Positions 1 through 10,535 of a stretch of 64,000 nucleotides of DNA are shown piece after piece. The stretch comes from Phaeodactylum tricornutum CCAP 1055/1 (taxonomy: Eukaryota; Bacillariophyta; Bacillariophyceae; Surirellales; Neidiaceae), in NCBI RefSeq assembly GCF_000150955.2, contig NC_011679.1:682001-746000 (forward strand). Direction: 5' to 3'. The notes below the pieces were generated by a model. The model was not told the DNA's origin, ran no database searches, and was given only the letters and a program-made list of their open reading frames with translations. How positions within the stretch are numbered: position 1 is the first letter of the stretch; each line of letters opens with the position of its first letter. Both the position numbers and the translations under genes were made by a program.

Positions 1-824
1 CGAGGGTGGTTGGTGTGGATCCGGGAAAGGACATTGCTATTTTACGTGTCGATGCCCCCAAAGAGATCCTAGCGCCCATGGCTTTGGGAACGAGTAAAGG
101 ACTTAAAGTGGGACAGTATTCCATGGCAATCGGGAATCCATTTGGCTTGGATCACACACTGACGGCAGGCATTATTTCTGGCATTGGACGCGAAGTAAAG
201 TCTCCCATCGGTCGACCCATTACGAACGTTATTCAGACCGACGCCGCCATCAATCCAGGGAATTCCGGCGGACCCCTGCTCGACTCATCCGGCAAATGCA
301 TAGGCATGAACACGGCGATATATTCTCCGTCCGGTGCCTCGGCCGGTATTGGTTTTGCAATCCCAATTGACACCGTGAAATTTATTGTCGAGACGCTCAT
401 TCGGGATGGCAGGGTGGTTCGACCAGTTTTGGGTATTTCCTACCTCGAATACAAACAAGCACGCGCTCTAGGGATAAATAGCGGTGTCTTGGTACTCGAA
501 GCACCTGCCGGAAGCCCTCCTGCTCTCGCCGGTCTCAAAGGAACGCGACGAACCGAGTCTGGTTTGGTAGAAATCGGTGACATTATAACGAAAGTGGGAG
601 ACAAGGTCATAACCGTGGAGTCCGATTTGTTTCAAGCTTTAGAAGAGTACAAGCCGGGTGATGTCGTGGACGTGACCGTAAATCGGGTTTCGGCAGTGAA
701 CGATCAGCTAACAATGTCGACGTTGATACTACAAATTCCATTGCAAGCCAGTTCCGATATCGAAAAGTCCATGGGCGTGTTTCAATACCCTGTGCCTGTG
801 CCAGTGCCAGTTCCAAGTCAATAG
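1..824 (+). CDS. Deg/HtrA-family serine protease, 5'-truncated by window edge
   Basis: This is the C-terminal part of a trypsin-like ATP-independent quality-control protease. The frame is already open at base 3 and the first listed codon is GTG, so the true start and the catalytic His lie left of the window. The catalytic Asp sits in DIAILRV and the catalytic Ser in GNSGGP, preceded by the family block QTDAAINPGNSGG. One PDZ-like domain follows (VLGISYL through GDIITKVGDK). The protein ends in a Pro-Val repeat. The single PDZ and overall look resemble plastid Deg1 of plants, which acts in the thylakoid lumen, but the targeting leader is outside the window so location is inferred. It converges with the SLU7 gene, 60 bp away. 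Confidence 0.9.
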   Translation, partial: RVVGVDPGKDIAILRVDAPKEILAPMALGTSKGLKVGQYSMAIGNPFGLDHTLTAGIISGIGREVKSPIGRPITNVIQTDAAINPGNSGGPLLDSSGKCIGMNTAIYSPSGASAGIGFAIPIDTVKFIVETLIRDGRVVRPVLGISYLEYKQARALGINSGVLVLEAPAGSPPALAGLKGTRRTESGLVEIGDIITKVGDKVITVESDLFQALEEYKPGDVVDVTVNRVSAVNDQLTMSTLILQIPLQASSDIEKSMGVFQYPVPVPVPVPSQ

Positions 825-884
825 AGAAAAGAGTACTAGACAACACATAGGATGCTTTAATTGAAATTTAGGCGATGGCCACTT

Positions 885-2804
885 TTACTTGTAGTCTAAA
901 ATCTCATCGCTCCCAATATTAGCCATTGGGTCGCTCTTCCGATCTTTGAGCAGCCTGTAAGCTTCCATATCTTCCTCAGTCATTTCAACTTCAGCGTTCA
1001 TTGAGTGGTACTTGCGCTTTCTGTCGTCTACTATTTCTTTAGGCACTTCTTTGCTCAGTGCCTCTTTCAATTTGGCCTCATCTAACTGTGCTTTCGGATT
1101 CGCTTCTCCGTAAAGTTTCGACCGGTTGACTGGCGCCGACGATAGCTTGCTTTCATTCCTTGCCCTACCTGGGTATGATTGTAGCATGCCACGAGCCTGT
1201 GCCAATGCAGCAGACCCAGCCACCCCTGTTCCGTATCTCATTTCGTTGGCTTCGTCGTTCGCTATTCGGCCATTCTCTCCTGTACAGTACGAAGCCTTCA
1301 ACAACGAATGATCATCGGCATAACCCCACTGAAATGCTCCTTTGTGGAAGTAGCTACCCCACACAGTAGTGTGTCCGTTGCTCAGTATATCTTCTTCGTA
1401 TTTCGAAGAGATAGCCTCACGTTTGGTCGAGGTCCCACCTTCTATACGCCCATCCCTCGAATACATCTCGGCTTTCGTCTGCACGCCAAACCTCAGTTTC
1501 CGTTCCTGAGCCATATCATCCGCCTTCTTTTCCGTCTCAGTAGCTGACGCTAAACCTCCTTGCCCGTCGAGGTATTCTGCCCCACCATATTTGTCCAATA
1601 CGCGCTTTTTCCTCTCAAGCTTCATGTCTTTGGCTTTCGACTCAAAAGTTCTCTTGAGTACTTCGGCTTGCGAAGGATTGGCTTGCGGATGTATTTCATC
1701 AACACCTTTGTCCGTTGCATCCCATGCGAATAATTGCGTATCGGCCAATTGCACAGCATCTCCCGAAATACGTGCAAAATTATCTCCGGCAAATTGCGAC
1801 TCGGTCGGATCGACTTCTGGATGAGGATTGTCTCGCATGGAGCGGGATTTGGGGTCGTAGTAAGCGGAGTTAGGGTCAAGATTGCGCAAATACTTGGCTG
1901 TGTCTTCCCGAATTCGCAAATTTCGTGCCGTCACTTTCATTTGGGCTCCACCAACACCACCCTGCCTGGCCAATCGTGTCGTCAGGACCTTGGCATCTTC
2001 ATCACGCTGTACAAACTCATCCTCTGAATCATCGCTGCCAACATCCGAATCATCCGAGTCATCAAAATCCGAGTCCGAATCGTTGCCTTTTGTGTCCGTC
2101 TTGTCCTTAGATGAATCTTCTTGTACTTTGCGTCGGAATGATTCACGGATTTCAAACTTTTTGGCAAGCTTTTGATTGTGGGAATCTTTATCGTATCCGT
2201 GATAAGCATCACGTTTGCTATCATAGGTTTGTTTAATGGCTCCATTGCTGGAACCCGACGACGCATTTGGCATAACAAACTCTTCCGCCCTTGAACCCGA
2301 TTTCGTCATGCGCACCCTCGGTTTCTCTGCCCGTGGATGTACTTTGACTTTGCGTTCCACCACACCGTCTTCAAACTCAAGATCGAACTCTGTCCCTTGT
2401 TTGTTGACATTGAGAATTTTACAAATGCGGTAGGGCATTCTATTCTTTTTCAGTGCTTCGACCCATTGTCCTTTAACATATTTGTTGGCTGATACGCGAG
2501 CTTTGTGCTTTAATCTTTGCTGGGACAGGAGTTCCTCGGCGGCCATCAATGAAAGCGTCGGTGTTTCCTCTGCTACGGCTTGATGTTCGAGGGTTGGGTC
2601 ATTGCTGTTCTGGTCCGCATTCCCGCCCAAATACCAAGGCTTTTTCGTTATAAACTCTGGATTGTGAGGATTGATCATAGATCCTGTTTTGGCATCGACG
2701 GCAGGTGCTAACGTCCCCGCTTGACGAGCCTGAGCAATCTCCTGCTGTTTCTTGCGATCAGCGAACGACTCGGTCGTGTGCGAAAGCTTCGCGGACGAAC
2801 TCAT
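885..2804 (-). CDS. SLU7: Pre-mRNA splicing factor SLU7, atypical (no zinc knuckle)
   Basis: SLU7 acts in the second step of splicing, positioning the 3' splice site. Family marks are clear: the N-terminal block NPHNPEFITKKPWYLGG, a central acidic stretch followed by YDPKSRSMRDNP, and the C-terminal block KRKYHSMNAEVEMTEEDMEAY. The ATG at 2804 (MSSSAKL) is preferred to an upstream ATG at 2843, whose 13 extra residues are hydrophobic and not family-like; this gives 639 residues. Animal and yeast SLU7 carry a CCHC zinc knuckle after the N-terminal block. No CxxC appears there. Instead there is a segment (about residues 95-155) with the look of a Tudor/agenet-like barrel (GQWVEA, FDLEFEDGVVERKV). 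Intronless. Confidence 0.85.
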   Translation of the reverse strand: MSSSAKLSHTTESFADRKKQQEIAQARQAGTLAPAVDAKTGSMINPHNPEFITKKPWYLGGNADQNSNDPTLEHQAVAEETPTLSLMAAEELLSQQRLKHKARVSANKYVKGQWVEALKKNRMPYRICKILNVNKQGTEFDLEFEDGVVERKVKVHPRAEKPRVRMTKSGSRAEEFVMPNASSGSSNGAIKQTYDSKRDAYHGYDKDSHNQKLAKKFEIRESFRRKVQEDSSKDKTDTKGNDSDSDFDDSDDSDVGSDDSEDEFVQRDEDAKVLTTRLARQGGVGGAQMKVTARNLRIREDTAKYLRNLDPNSAYYDPKSRSMRDNPHPEVDPTESQFAGDNFARISGDAVQLADTQLFAWDATDKGVDEIHPQANPSQAEVLKRTFESKAKDMKLERKKRVLDKYGGAEYLDGQGGLASATETEKKADDMAQERKLRFGVQTKAEMYSRDGRIEGGTSTKREAISSKYEEDILSNGHTTVWGSYFHKGAFQWGYADDHSLLKASYCTGENGRIANDEANEMRYGTGVAGSAALAQARGMLQSYPGRARNESKLSSAPVNRSKLYGEANPKAQLDEAKLKEALSKEVPKEIVDDRKRKYHSMNAEVEMTEEDMEAYRLLKDRKSDPMANIGSDEILDYK

Positions 2805-3455
2805 CGTAAGGTGTTGCAAAGCACAGAATATGAAGCGTACCAAGCTGGCAGCGAGAGAGAATAGAAAAGAGGAATTAATACAATTCGGCTGCGCAGTCGA
2901 GTGTCAGCGAATGAACACTCGGATCATGGACAAAGGCTGCTTCGTCAAAATTCGTTTCGTTCGTGAGCCCGGTCCGTTTTTGAGTCTGCTACGAACCATT
3001 GGCTCGCGGATAGCTGTAATTTTTATCGTAGCGTGAGAGGTAGTCCCGAAAGATCATCCAATTCACGGATTCAGAAAATCCGGATATGTACCAATCCTTT
3101 GTTCTTATCTAACTAACAATGTGGCCAGAGCGATGTAGCCCGATTCGCCGAAGCAAGACAGAGACACTGTACCTTTTGCCTAGAAAAAGGTGTCGATCAA
3201 TTTCATTCACTGTAAGCGAAAGACCTTGTCGCAGTGCACCATTTGTCGGTGACAGTTCCCGGGGAGCTCTTTATTCCGCCAAGCATTTCCAAACTGCACA
3301 AGTCTACAAGCACAGGTCTAGTTGTAAGTCAGAATGTAAAATTAAAGGAGCTGAGCCGTGTTTTCAAGTGCTCGAGGAAAGAACTAAGGGTGCGTTGCGA
3401 ATCTTATTGACTGTGAGATTTTGTTAGCGCAGATCTCATTCGTAACATACGGAGG
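2805..3455. other. Intergenic, SLU7 upstream region
   Basis: No convincing gene. A 102-codon plus-strand ORF (3119-3427) has no recognisable domain and lies between two minus-strand genes. The SLU7 promoter should be here. A TTGACTGTGA motif copy lies at 3407-3416, just past the end of the next gene. Confidence 0.5.
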
Positions 3456-5298
3456 CTAAAAAGTATGATCTTTCCGTTGTTTCGCATCTACTTCTTTGTG
3501 AAACTCTTCCATCCAATCATCTAAAAGTCGCCAACTCGACGGAAACTCTCGCGCGTAAAAGGCTTGCTTCACGGGGTAAAAAGACTGCATGTGATCAAAA
3601 CGATCTGGCAATGTGTAGTACCAGGAATTAACAATACCCTGCTCGTAACCTGGTAGCTTTTGTTGATCCGCATGGTAACCCCGTATCCGGTTGATGTAGC
3701 CCTACAACACATGGAAAATCTTATCCGAGTGAGGCATCGAACACAGTCGACTTCCGACGTTGTGATCTCGCGGTACTTACGGTGAACGTGCTAAACCAGC
3801 AGCCAAAGAATATGGAGCCCCGACTAGTCACCAATTGATCGATCATCCCGTAATAATTTGTGTTAACACCCGCCAACTCGCTGGCAAAGTCACTTAAGAA
3901 GAAGACGTTGTAATGGCCTTTAAGCGGTTGGAAAAAACCAATGTTTCGCTCGTCAGTCGCGATATACACCGTTTCGTTCTCGGCAAGGCGTCTCTTTGCC
4001 ATGTCGTAGATCTCTGTTGCTTCAACCCGCGTCTTTTTGTATTGAAAATCCCCCCGTCGGATGTGAAAACTGCTAAACGAGCCCTCGGTGTTCGCGTTGT
4101 TGTAAGCACGTGCCTTTTGTCGAACCGCCGCCACAACGCGAGCTGCTGCGCACTGTATTTCGTCCATATAGCGGACGTGGTCCCGAATGAATCGTTTCAT
4201 CCACAGATCTTGTTTCCAGTCTTGGAAAAATAAGAATGCGTAAAAGTGGACGAGTAACCGGGCACTCATACTGTGATCGGTCGGAAAGTGAATACGTTGC
4301 GCAGCCTGCAATGTTTCGTTGTACAAGCATATTTCTTGACGTCCGGCGCGATTTTCTTTCATACGATTCTTGGCGGAAGCGTCGATGGGAAAGGGTTTGC
4401 CAACGTAGTCTTCCCACTTCACATTTTCCGCATTGACTTCGCTATTGATACGTATGAGATCTTGGGTATCTTCATGGCTTGCTGAAGCGGGGAAAACTGC
4501 CATGCATTCTTCTGGATTCCATACAACGACTTGCGAAACCGATCTCAGCCAATAGAATAGCGTATCGATTTCGTCTGGGTTCGCCCCGTCCCATTGAGTG
4601 CGATTGCTTGGTGGAAATGCCACATTACCATCACCATCCCGAAAGTGTCCCGTCATGGCTTCGCGTTCTAAATACTCTTGCATTGTAATGATGTTCAATC
4701 CGGTGTGCTCATTGTGTATAGCCTCCATGTGAAAGAAATGGTCGAATCCAAAATGATTCCTTTCGGAATCCTTGTCCAGCAAATACATACGTTTCTCAGG
4801 TGGCAGCACCAAAGTTCGCCCCATGGCAAAAGCCAGGGCCAATACAGTCTCCATTGCCATGCGAATGTTGTTAAACCCACCGTGGTCGGGTTCAAAAGTG
4901 AGGTATTCTGTGACCGCAGGCTTCTGGAACGGGCTCACGTGATTGCTGTCGGCTGGAATGTCTCGCCAATACACCATCTCTTGAGCCACATCCGGAGACG
5001 GACCCCCATAGGCATCGCAAGACAAACCCGCTAGCTTGTACGAAGGATGGCGATCGGGATGTAGCTCTTGGCGAGAGCCTGCGTCGGCGACTTTCGCGCT
5101 GGTGAACGCCGACAGACTTTCTTTTAGAATGGCTTCCACTACGGAAATATCCTGTTCCACAAACTGTGTCGTGCGTAGATTGAGCGCCAAATTAAGCAAT
5201 CCAAACAGCAACGCAATCACCCCCAAGTAGAATCCGAGGGATGCTCCCGAAGACCGCCTTCTGGCAGTACCCCTTCCGGAAGTCCCCGCCATGATCAT
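3456..5298 (-). CDS. GDP-fucose protein O-fucosyltransferase-like type II membrane protein
   Basis: Predicted Golgi/ER glycosyltransferase of the O-FucT fold (587 aa). Exon 1 is 5298-3781 and exon 2 is 3701-3456; the 79-nt intron has a GTAAGT donor and is phase 0. Splicing restores the typical block STFTGYINRIRGYH, while the unspliced frame stops soon after. A short basic tail and one membrane segment (about residues 15-35, LGFYLGVIALLFGLLNLAL) make a type II anchor. The HIRRGDF motif matches the nucleotide-sugar-binding arginine motif of the family. The acceptor protein is unknown. The frame runs open upstream to 5469 without an ATG, so 5298 or 5292 is the likely start; a run of 13 G at 5317-5329 just upstream is a place where assembly errors are common. 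Confidence 0.8.
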
Positions 5299-5702
5299 CG
5301 ACAAAATAGAAGATGAGGGGGGGGGGGGGCATTGGGAAGAATTCGATGCATTTTGGTCACCGTCCGACTCCTGTTTCCGGATCCGTAATTCTGGCTCTGA
5401 TTTCCGTTTGTCAAGTACAACCACCTTTTGTGGAAACGACAGGCCACACGGATCGAGGATACCATCGATCTAAACGGTACACAAACCTCGTACTATACGC
5501 GTCTGTCGCCCATCATCTTTCGGACCGACGATCGCCCAACATTGGAACTTCAACCAACAACGAGAAAGAGCAGGAGCACAACTCGTTCGTTCCGGCTTCA
5601 AGTACTCGTCTGTGGGAACCAGCATCATTCTATCTCTGACCGGAGGCCACTCAAAGGAAGTGAGTGAGAGACTCGGTAACTCGTTACCGCGGTTCGTCCT
5701 AC
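5299..5702. promoter_or_regulatory. Divergent promoter region with a G13 run
   Basis: This 404-bp spacer separates the O-fucosyltransferase (left) and acyltransferase-lipocalin (right) starts, so both promoters should be here. It holds a homopolymer of 13 G at 5317-5329. No other element was recognised. Confidence 0.45.
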
Positions 5703-8700
5703 ATGATGCTCCAATCGGATAGGATTTCACCCATTGGCGTCGCGTTACTCCTATACCTGGCAACTTCCATTGGACACGCCTTTGCACCTCGATCGGTGCT
5801 GACTTTGCGCCGCATTACTCAGCCTTCCAACCCACGCCAAGCCAGTTCCACGGATGCTGACGACGGTGGCATGTTCTTTGCAAGTGCGTCCGATGAAACT
5901 TTGCTGGCTCGGCCCGGTAATGCCACGAACGATGATGCCGCTACCGCTGATGCAGGACAAGTCAACAACCAATCCTCTCGGCAAAGTCGGGTTCTGGGAT
6001 CACAGGAACTACTCATGCTACCACGTCAATACGGTCCCAAAAGGGACAAGGTAATCTTTCCACAAATGAACCACGTTTCCTGTGCGATTCTATCGGCGAC
6101 GCCCTCCGACACCGTCCTGCAAAAAGCACTAGATGCTGCCATGCAGGCTCACCCCTTGTTGCACTGCCGAGTAGATGGAGACGGCGAGCCTGATAAACGA
6201 ATAGATCTATTTCAAATGGTTCGGCAAGGCGAACCCAATCCTTGTACCTTTGTGTCGGAGCCCAACTTGTTTTCGGCCCTAGACGTACTCAAGGTCATCG
6301 ACGTGCCTAGTACCGACCGGGAGGCCCTCGATCAATCATGGCAGAAAAGTTTCAACAAAAACTTGGACGATGGGAGTTGGTGTGACGCCGCGAAAGGCCC
6401 ATTGTGGAAAGTAGAACTCCATAGAACTGCATCTAGCAGTGGTCCGTGCGCTTTACTATTCTCCTTCAACCACGCCATTTCCGATCAAAGCAGTGCCAAT
6501 CGCCTTCTGGATCAAATTTTGCGTAACGTGGCCGAACTCGAAAGCTTAGGATCAACTACACCGGCGATTCCGCAGACCATGCCGTTGGCGTTAGAAGACT
6601 CGGTCATGGGAGTGTCGCGGCGCTGGAGTGACGTGCAGATGGACGGAGTTGGTACCGACACCATCCGGTACGTAGTCAATAAGGCCGCCGAAGGTTTGCG
6701 CAATCCTGTTATCGTACCGGATTCGGCCGGACGAAAAGAAGGGAGTAATCCACTGAATGCCCTTACCATCATTTCAGGCCGTGCGGCCGGCGGTCAAGAT
6801 AACGAAAGTCAATCTCGGCGATCCACTTTACAATTTAGATCACTCTCGCGGGAAAGCACGTCAGCTTTGCTAGCCAAGTGCCGAGAAAATGGAGTGTCGA
6901 TAAGCAACGCCCTGACGGCAGCTGCGGCCCTCACGGCGACAGATGTCATCGACAATGGTAAGCCAAAAAGAAAATCACGCAACTACAAAGTATTGCAATC
7001 CTTGGACATGAGAAGATACGGAGCGAAACTTGACCAAGGAGAAAGTGTCGCTTGCATGGCGGGTAGTATGGATTTGATGCTTGGGCCTCTTGCGGATCGG
7101 TCTGGAAGGACCCTGAAACAGACTTATACGCCGGAAGCAGCCACTATTTTTTGGAATTTAGCAAGAGAAAGTAGAAAGCAAACAATCGACTTTATGGAGT
7201 CAAACGGTCCAGAGCAAGCAGTTAGGGTCTTTGATTTTGCTATGTCCATTTCTGATCTCAACAATTTAGTCCACTTGACTGCCGAGTCAAAAGACAATAA
7301 AGGACGTGCCTACAGTGCAGGTATCACCAATGTGGGTGTCTACGAAAGTCAAGAAGCTTTTGCTCGCATTGATCAGTCTGAGCCCGCTGTTCTCCTTGTT
7401 GAACACGGAAAGTACAAAATTCAAGATATATTCTTTGCAACAACTCATACCCGATCAGGATGCCTATACCCAGCTTCCTGTATTACTGTTGACGGCTCGC
7501 TCAAAATGACCTTTAATCCGGTAGCTCCTATCGTCAGCGATAAGACTAACGCCAACTTTGCGGATGGGTTTGTGGAACTTCTCGAGATTGTTGCCGGGGT
7601 AAGCCAAGGCACAATTAAAAAGGATGAAGAGAGGATGGGGCTCTTAGCGTCCATCCCAGAGAATGCGCTTTCAGCTGCAACGGCAGTTGTTGGACTAGCA
7701 GCAGTCTTGTCACACGCCCCAGCATGGCTAGACTTTTTTTCATCCGTGAACGAAATGAAGCAGAACATTCAAGACCCGGCCGACTTTTGGGCCGCCCTCA
7801 ACTTTTGGATCTTTTTTGCAGTTGGACATCCTATTCTCCAGCCTATTCTGTGGATAAGCGATGTTCTACACGCAAGTCCTGGTCCTAAGATCGGAGGCCT
7901 CATTCCAGCCACCTTTTTGGCCGGAAACCTTGCATTTATTGCTTTGATCACCAAGTCCAAAGAGGTACGAAAGTATGAATACTTCTAATGACTTCGGCAA
8001 TTTTGCCCCAACTCGACACTCAGCAATGTCTTCTCATTCCAGATTCGCAATGCAGTCAACATTGCCGCACTCGCGGCGTTCTTAACGTACGTTGGCTCTG
8101 GCTTGGATGGAACGGCTGGCACAGGCGACTTTAATTTGGCACTAGATGATAGCTACAAAGGGCAAATAGTAAGAGGATGTCCCTCTTATGACGAAGTCCG
8201 TCAGCCAAGTATGGACAATTTTGATCTGGAAAAGTATCAGGGCCTATGGTATGAGCAAAAATTTCATGATTGGACTCAATTCAAAGAAGTATACGATACG
8301 ACCCTTGATATAAAGGTAAGTCATCTTGTTCCTTTTTTACAACTCGAACGCTGGTCTAACGCAAGGTCTACTTTTATTTTGCAGCTAACCGAAGGAGGGA
8401 AGGGTTGGGTTGATGACTTTGCTGTCAAAGGGCCGGCTCCAGACGCTGCCAAGCTCTCGTGGGACAAGAGCCCTGTTGCCAACGGAGCTCACTACTTTTT
8501 GTTTGGACGAGTGGATCCGAATGATCCGCCAGGTATTCTACGGGAGAAAGGCTTCGGCGTCGAATTTCCGAACTACATTGTCGACGTGAAGAAAGATCCT
8601 CAAACTGGCGATTACAAGGAAGCCATTCAGTTTCAATGCTTGGAACGGGGTGGCGTCCGCGTGTTTGAGGGTATTAATTTCATGTCTCGCAATCCTACCA

Positions 8701-8912
8701 TGACAGATGAGGAGATGACTGCAATGCATTCACGTGCAGAGCGAGCGGGTATGTACCCCTATGGAGCTAGTCCGGAGCAGATGCACACTGTAGCACGACG
8801 ACCGGTGAATGCCCCGGAGATCGACAACAATTGGCAAGCCATGTGGCGTGCTCTAGGCGTTGACAAGCTGCTAGAACTCTTGACACAATCAATCGAAGAT
8901 GGAGGGCGATAA
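5703..8912 (+). CDS. Plastid-targeted HxxxD acyltransferase-like / membrane / lipocalin-like fusion protein
   Basis: Three exons, 5703-7964, 8043-8315 and 8385-8912, both introns phase 0, give about 1020 aa. The start at 5703 (MMLQSD) gives a signal peptide ending in GHA before FAPRS, the AFAP-type diatom plastid-targeting signature. Residues about 90-630 resemble condensation/acyltransferase enzymes of the CoA-dependent type: a NHAISDQ motif supplies His257 and Asp261 (HxxxD). Residues about 655-780 hold three or four hydrophobic segments. From about 800 a lipocalin-like domain begins at GLWYEQKF (GxW at 821-823), like those of carotenoid-binding VDE relatives. The pairing suggests an acyl transfer to a hydrophobic ligand on a plastid membrane; the substrate is unknown. 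The second intron is 69 nt, in frame and without stops, so unspliced transcripts would insert 23 residues into the lipocalin part. Confidence 0.75.
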
Positions 8913-9492
8913 GTATTCATTCTCTTATTTGACGGGCGAGCATAATGGGTCCGTGGAGAATAAGAATTGAATTTATGTAATAGGTCTTCGCGAGCAGCCC
9001 AGGGAAAGGACTGTTATTGGCTCGCAGGTAGAGACGCGCTTAGTACATATTGCATGCTGATTGTTCCATCACTGGCGGTATAGTTGTGATTGGCCTCTTT
9101 TCAGATTTGTCGGTAACGAGTTTTAAACGATGGTGGGGTGGAACAATGCGATTGCTGGTACGAATTGTGATTTCTTTGTCTTGAAGTCTTGCAAGCCAAA
9201 ATAAAATCGGGATGATTCCCGTTAATTTGTCACACCAAATCATTCCTGTAGTAGCTTACGTTAACGATGAATCGGGCGAACGACAGAGGCTCAAAGTGGT
9301 TGACAGTGAGACGACATCTACAAGATATACAGTGACGTCATGTCTTTGGATGCAAAAATTACGGAGTTATCGAGCGCAAGTACTTACTGTTGTTTCCTTT
9401 TGACATCATTCTCTGCTAATGTAACGCAGTTTACCCATCCATATTTTCATTCAACCTAGCCAATCTCAGTTGTTGCCTGCAAAATTGTCACT
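8913..9492. promoter_or_regulatory. Spacer upstream of the PsbP-like gene
   Basis: No gene seen. It contains a perfect palindromic cAMP-response-type element TGACGTCA at 9333-9340, 153 bp upstream of the PsbP-like start. Such TGACGT elements are known in CO2- and light-responsive promoters of this diatom; a role here is inferred. Confidence 0.4.
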
Positions 9493-10436
9493 ATGTGTCA
9501 AAACCTTGTTCGTGGCCTTGTCATCTTAGCGATTGCCTCAAAAAGTGAGGCTTTGATCATTGGTAAAGCAGCGCGAGATGCCTACTCAACAAGGAATGGC
9601 GGCATGACAATGGCGGCGGTCAAACCGGACGACAGCTGTAGTCGGAGAACGTGGCTTACTAGTCTGATAGCAGGATGTGGCGTGATCGATTTCATGCCCG
9701 CAATGGCAAACGGGATAGATGTAAGCACGATCGAAATGAAGGAATTCATAGACCCCCAGGGACTTTTCTCGATCCGTGTGCCGAATAGTTTTTACACGCT
9801 TCGACGAACGGCCAAGGGCGATCTCCCCGACGTCAAAACTGGAAAGGGACGCCGAGGTTCAAGCATTTTTACGGCGGGAAACATGGCCAAAGCAGAAGTG
9901 GTTGCCGTAGAGAGGTGAGCATATTGTGTTGTCAAAAACATTGCCATCGAAACCTATTCGTGCTAATTTCGTTTGTTGTATCCTCTTTGGACCCACTCGC
10001 AAACAGATTTCCAACTCGACTACTGCTCGAGGAAAACGGTATTGACTCGACTGGAGATCTCGCAACGTTTCCCAGTCTCGGAGAACCAGCGGCTATCGCA
10101 AAGTTGATCAACCTTCGACGTGACAAGGACAAAGCGGGCATGGCAAACACGATAATCCTTCCGGATTCGCTCGCCGTTTCTGCCGACGGCAAAGAACTCC
10201 GATACATGTTGAAGACCGAGATTGATGTACAAAAGCCGGAACTGCTATTGGAACAGTACGGTGTTTCGCAGCTCTTTCGAGTGACAACAGCCAAAGCTAC
10301 CTTGCGTTCTAGTGACGGTAATCTAATGGCAGTCTTCGCTAGTGCTTTGGAGAATGATTTCAACGGACCCGATGGCGCGGCTTTGCAGGCAACGGTCGAT
10401 AGCTTTCAAGTTACGGAGCGCGAGTTTGGCTTTTAG
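9493..10436 (+). CDS. PsbP-domain-like thylakoid lumen protein
   Basis: Two exons, 9493-9914 and 10007-10436, with a 92-nt phase-2 intron (GTGAGC donor), give 283 aa. The layered leader is visible: an N-terminal hydrophobic signal (LVILAIASKSEA), then a twin-arginine lumen signal (RRTWLTSLIAGCG, Arg51-52) ending in PAMA. The mature part starts with FIDPQGLFSIRVPNSFY and continues with LLLEENG and LRYMLKTEIDV, the pattern of PsbP and PsbP-domain proteins, which help assemble or stabilise photosystem II or the NDH complex at the lumenal face. It is more divergent than true PsbP, so it is best called a PPD-type protein. The twin Arg suggests Tat import. Confidence 0.75.
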
Positions 10437-10535
10437 GTTATGCTCTCTAGTCGATACTTGATCGGTTGGTTTACAGTTATTAATTACGCGGTCTGAGCAG
10501 CCAGTTGCGACGGGTTACTTTGCATAGACGTATCG

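Noticed and set aside
3119-3427. 102-codon plus ORF in the SLU7 upstream region
   Set aside because: No recognisable domain; rich in Arg and Ser as in shadow frames.
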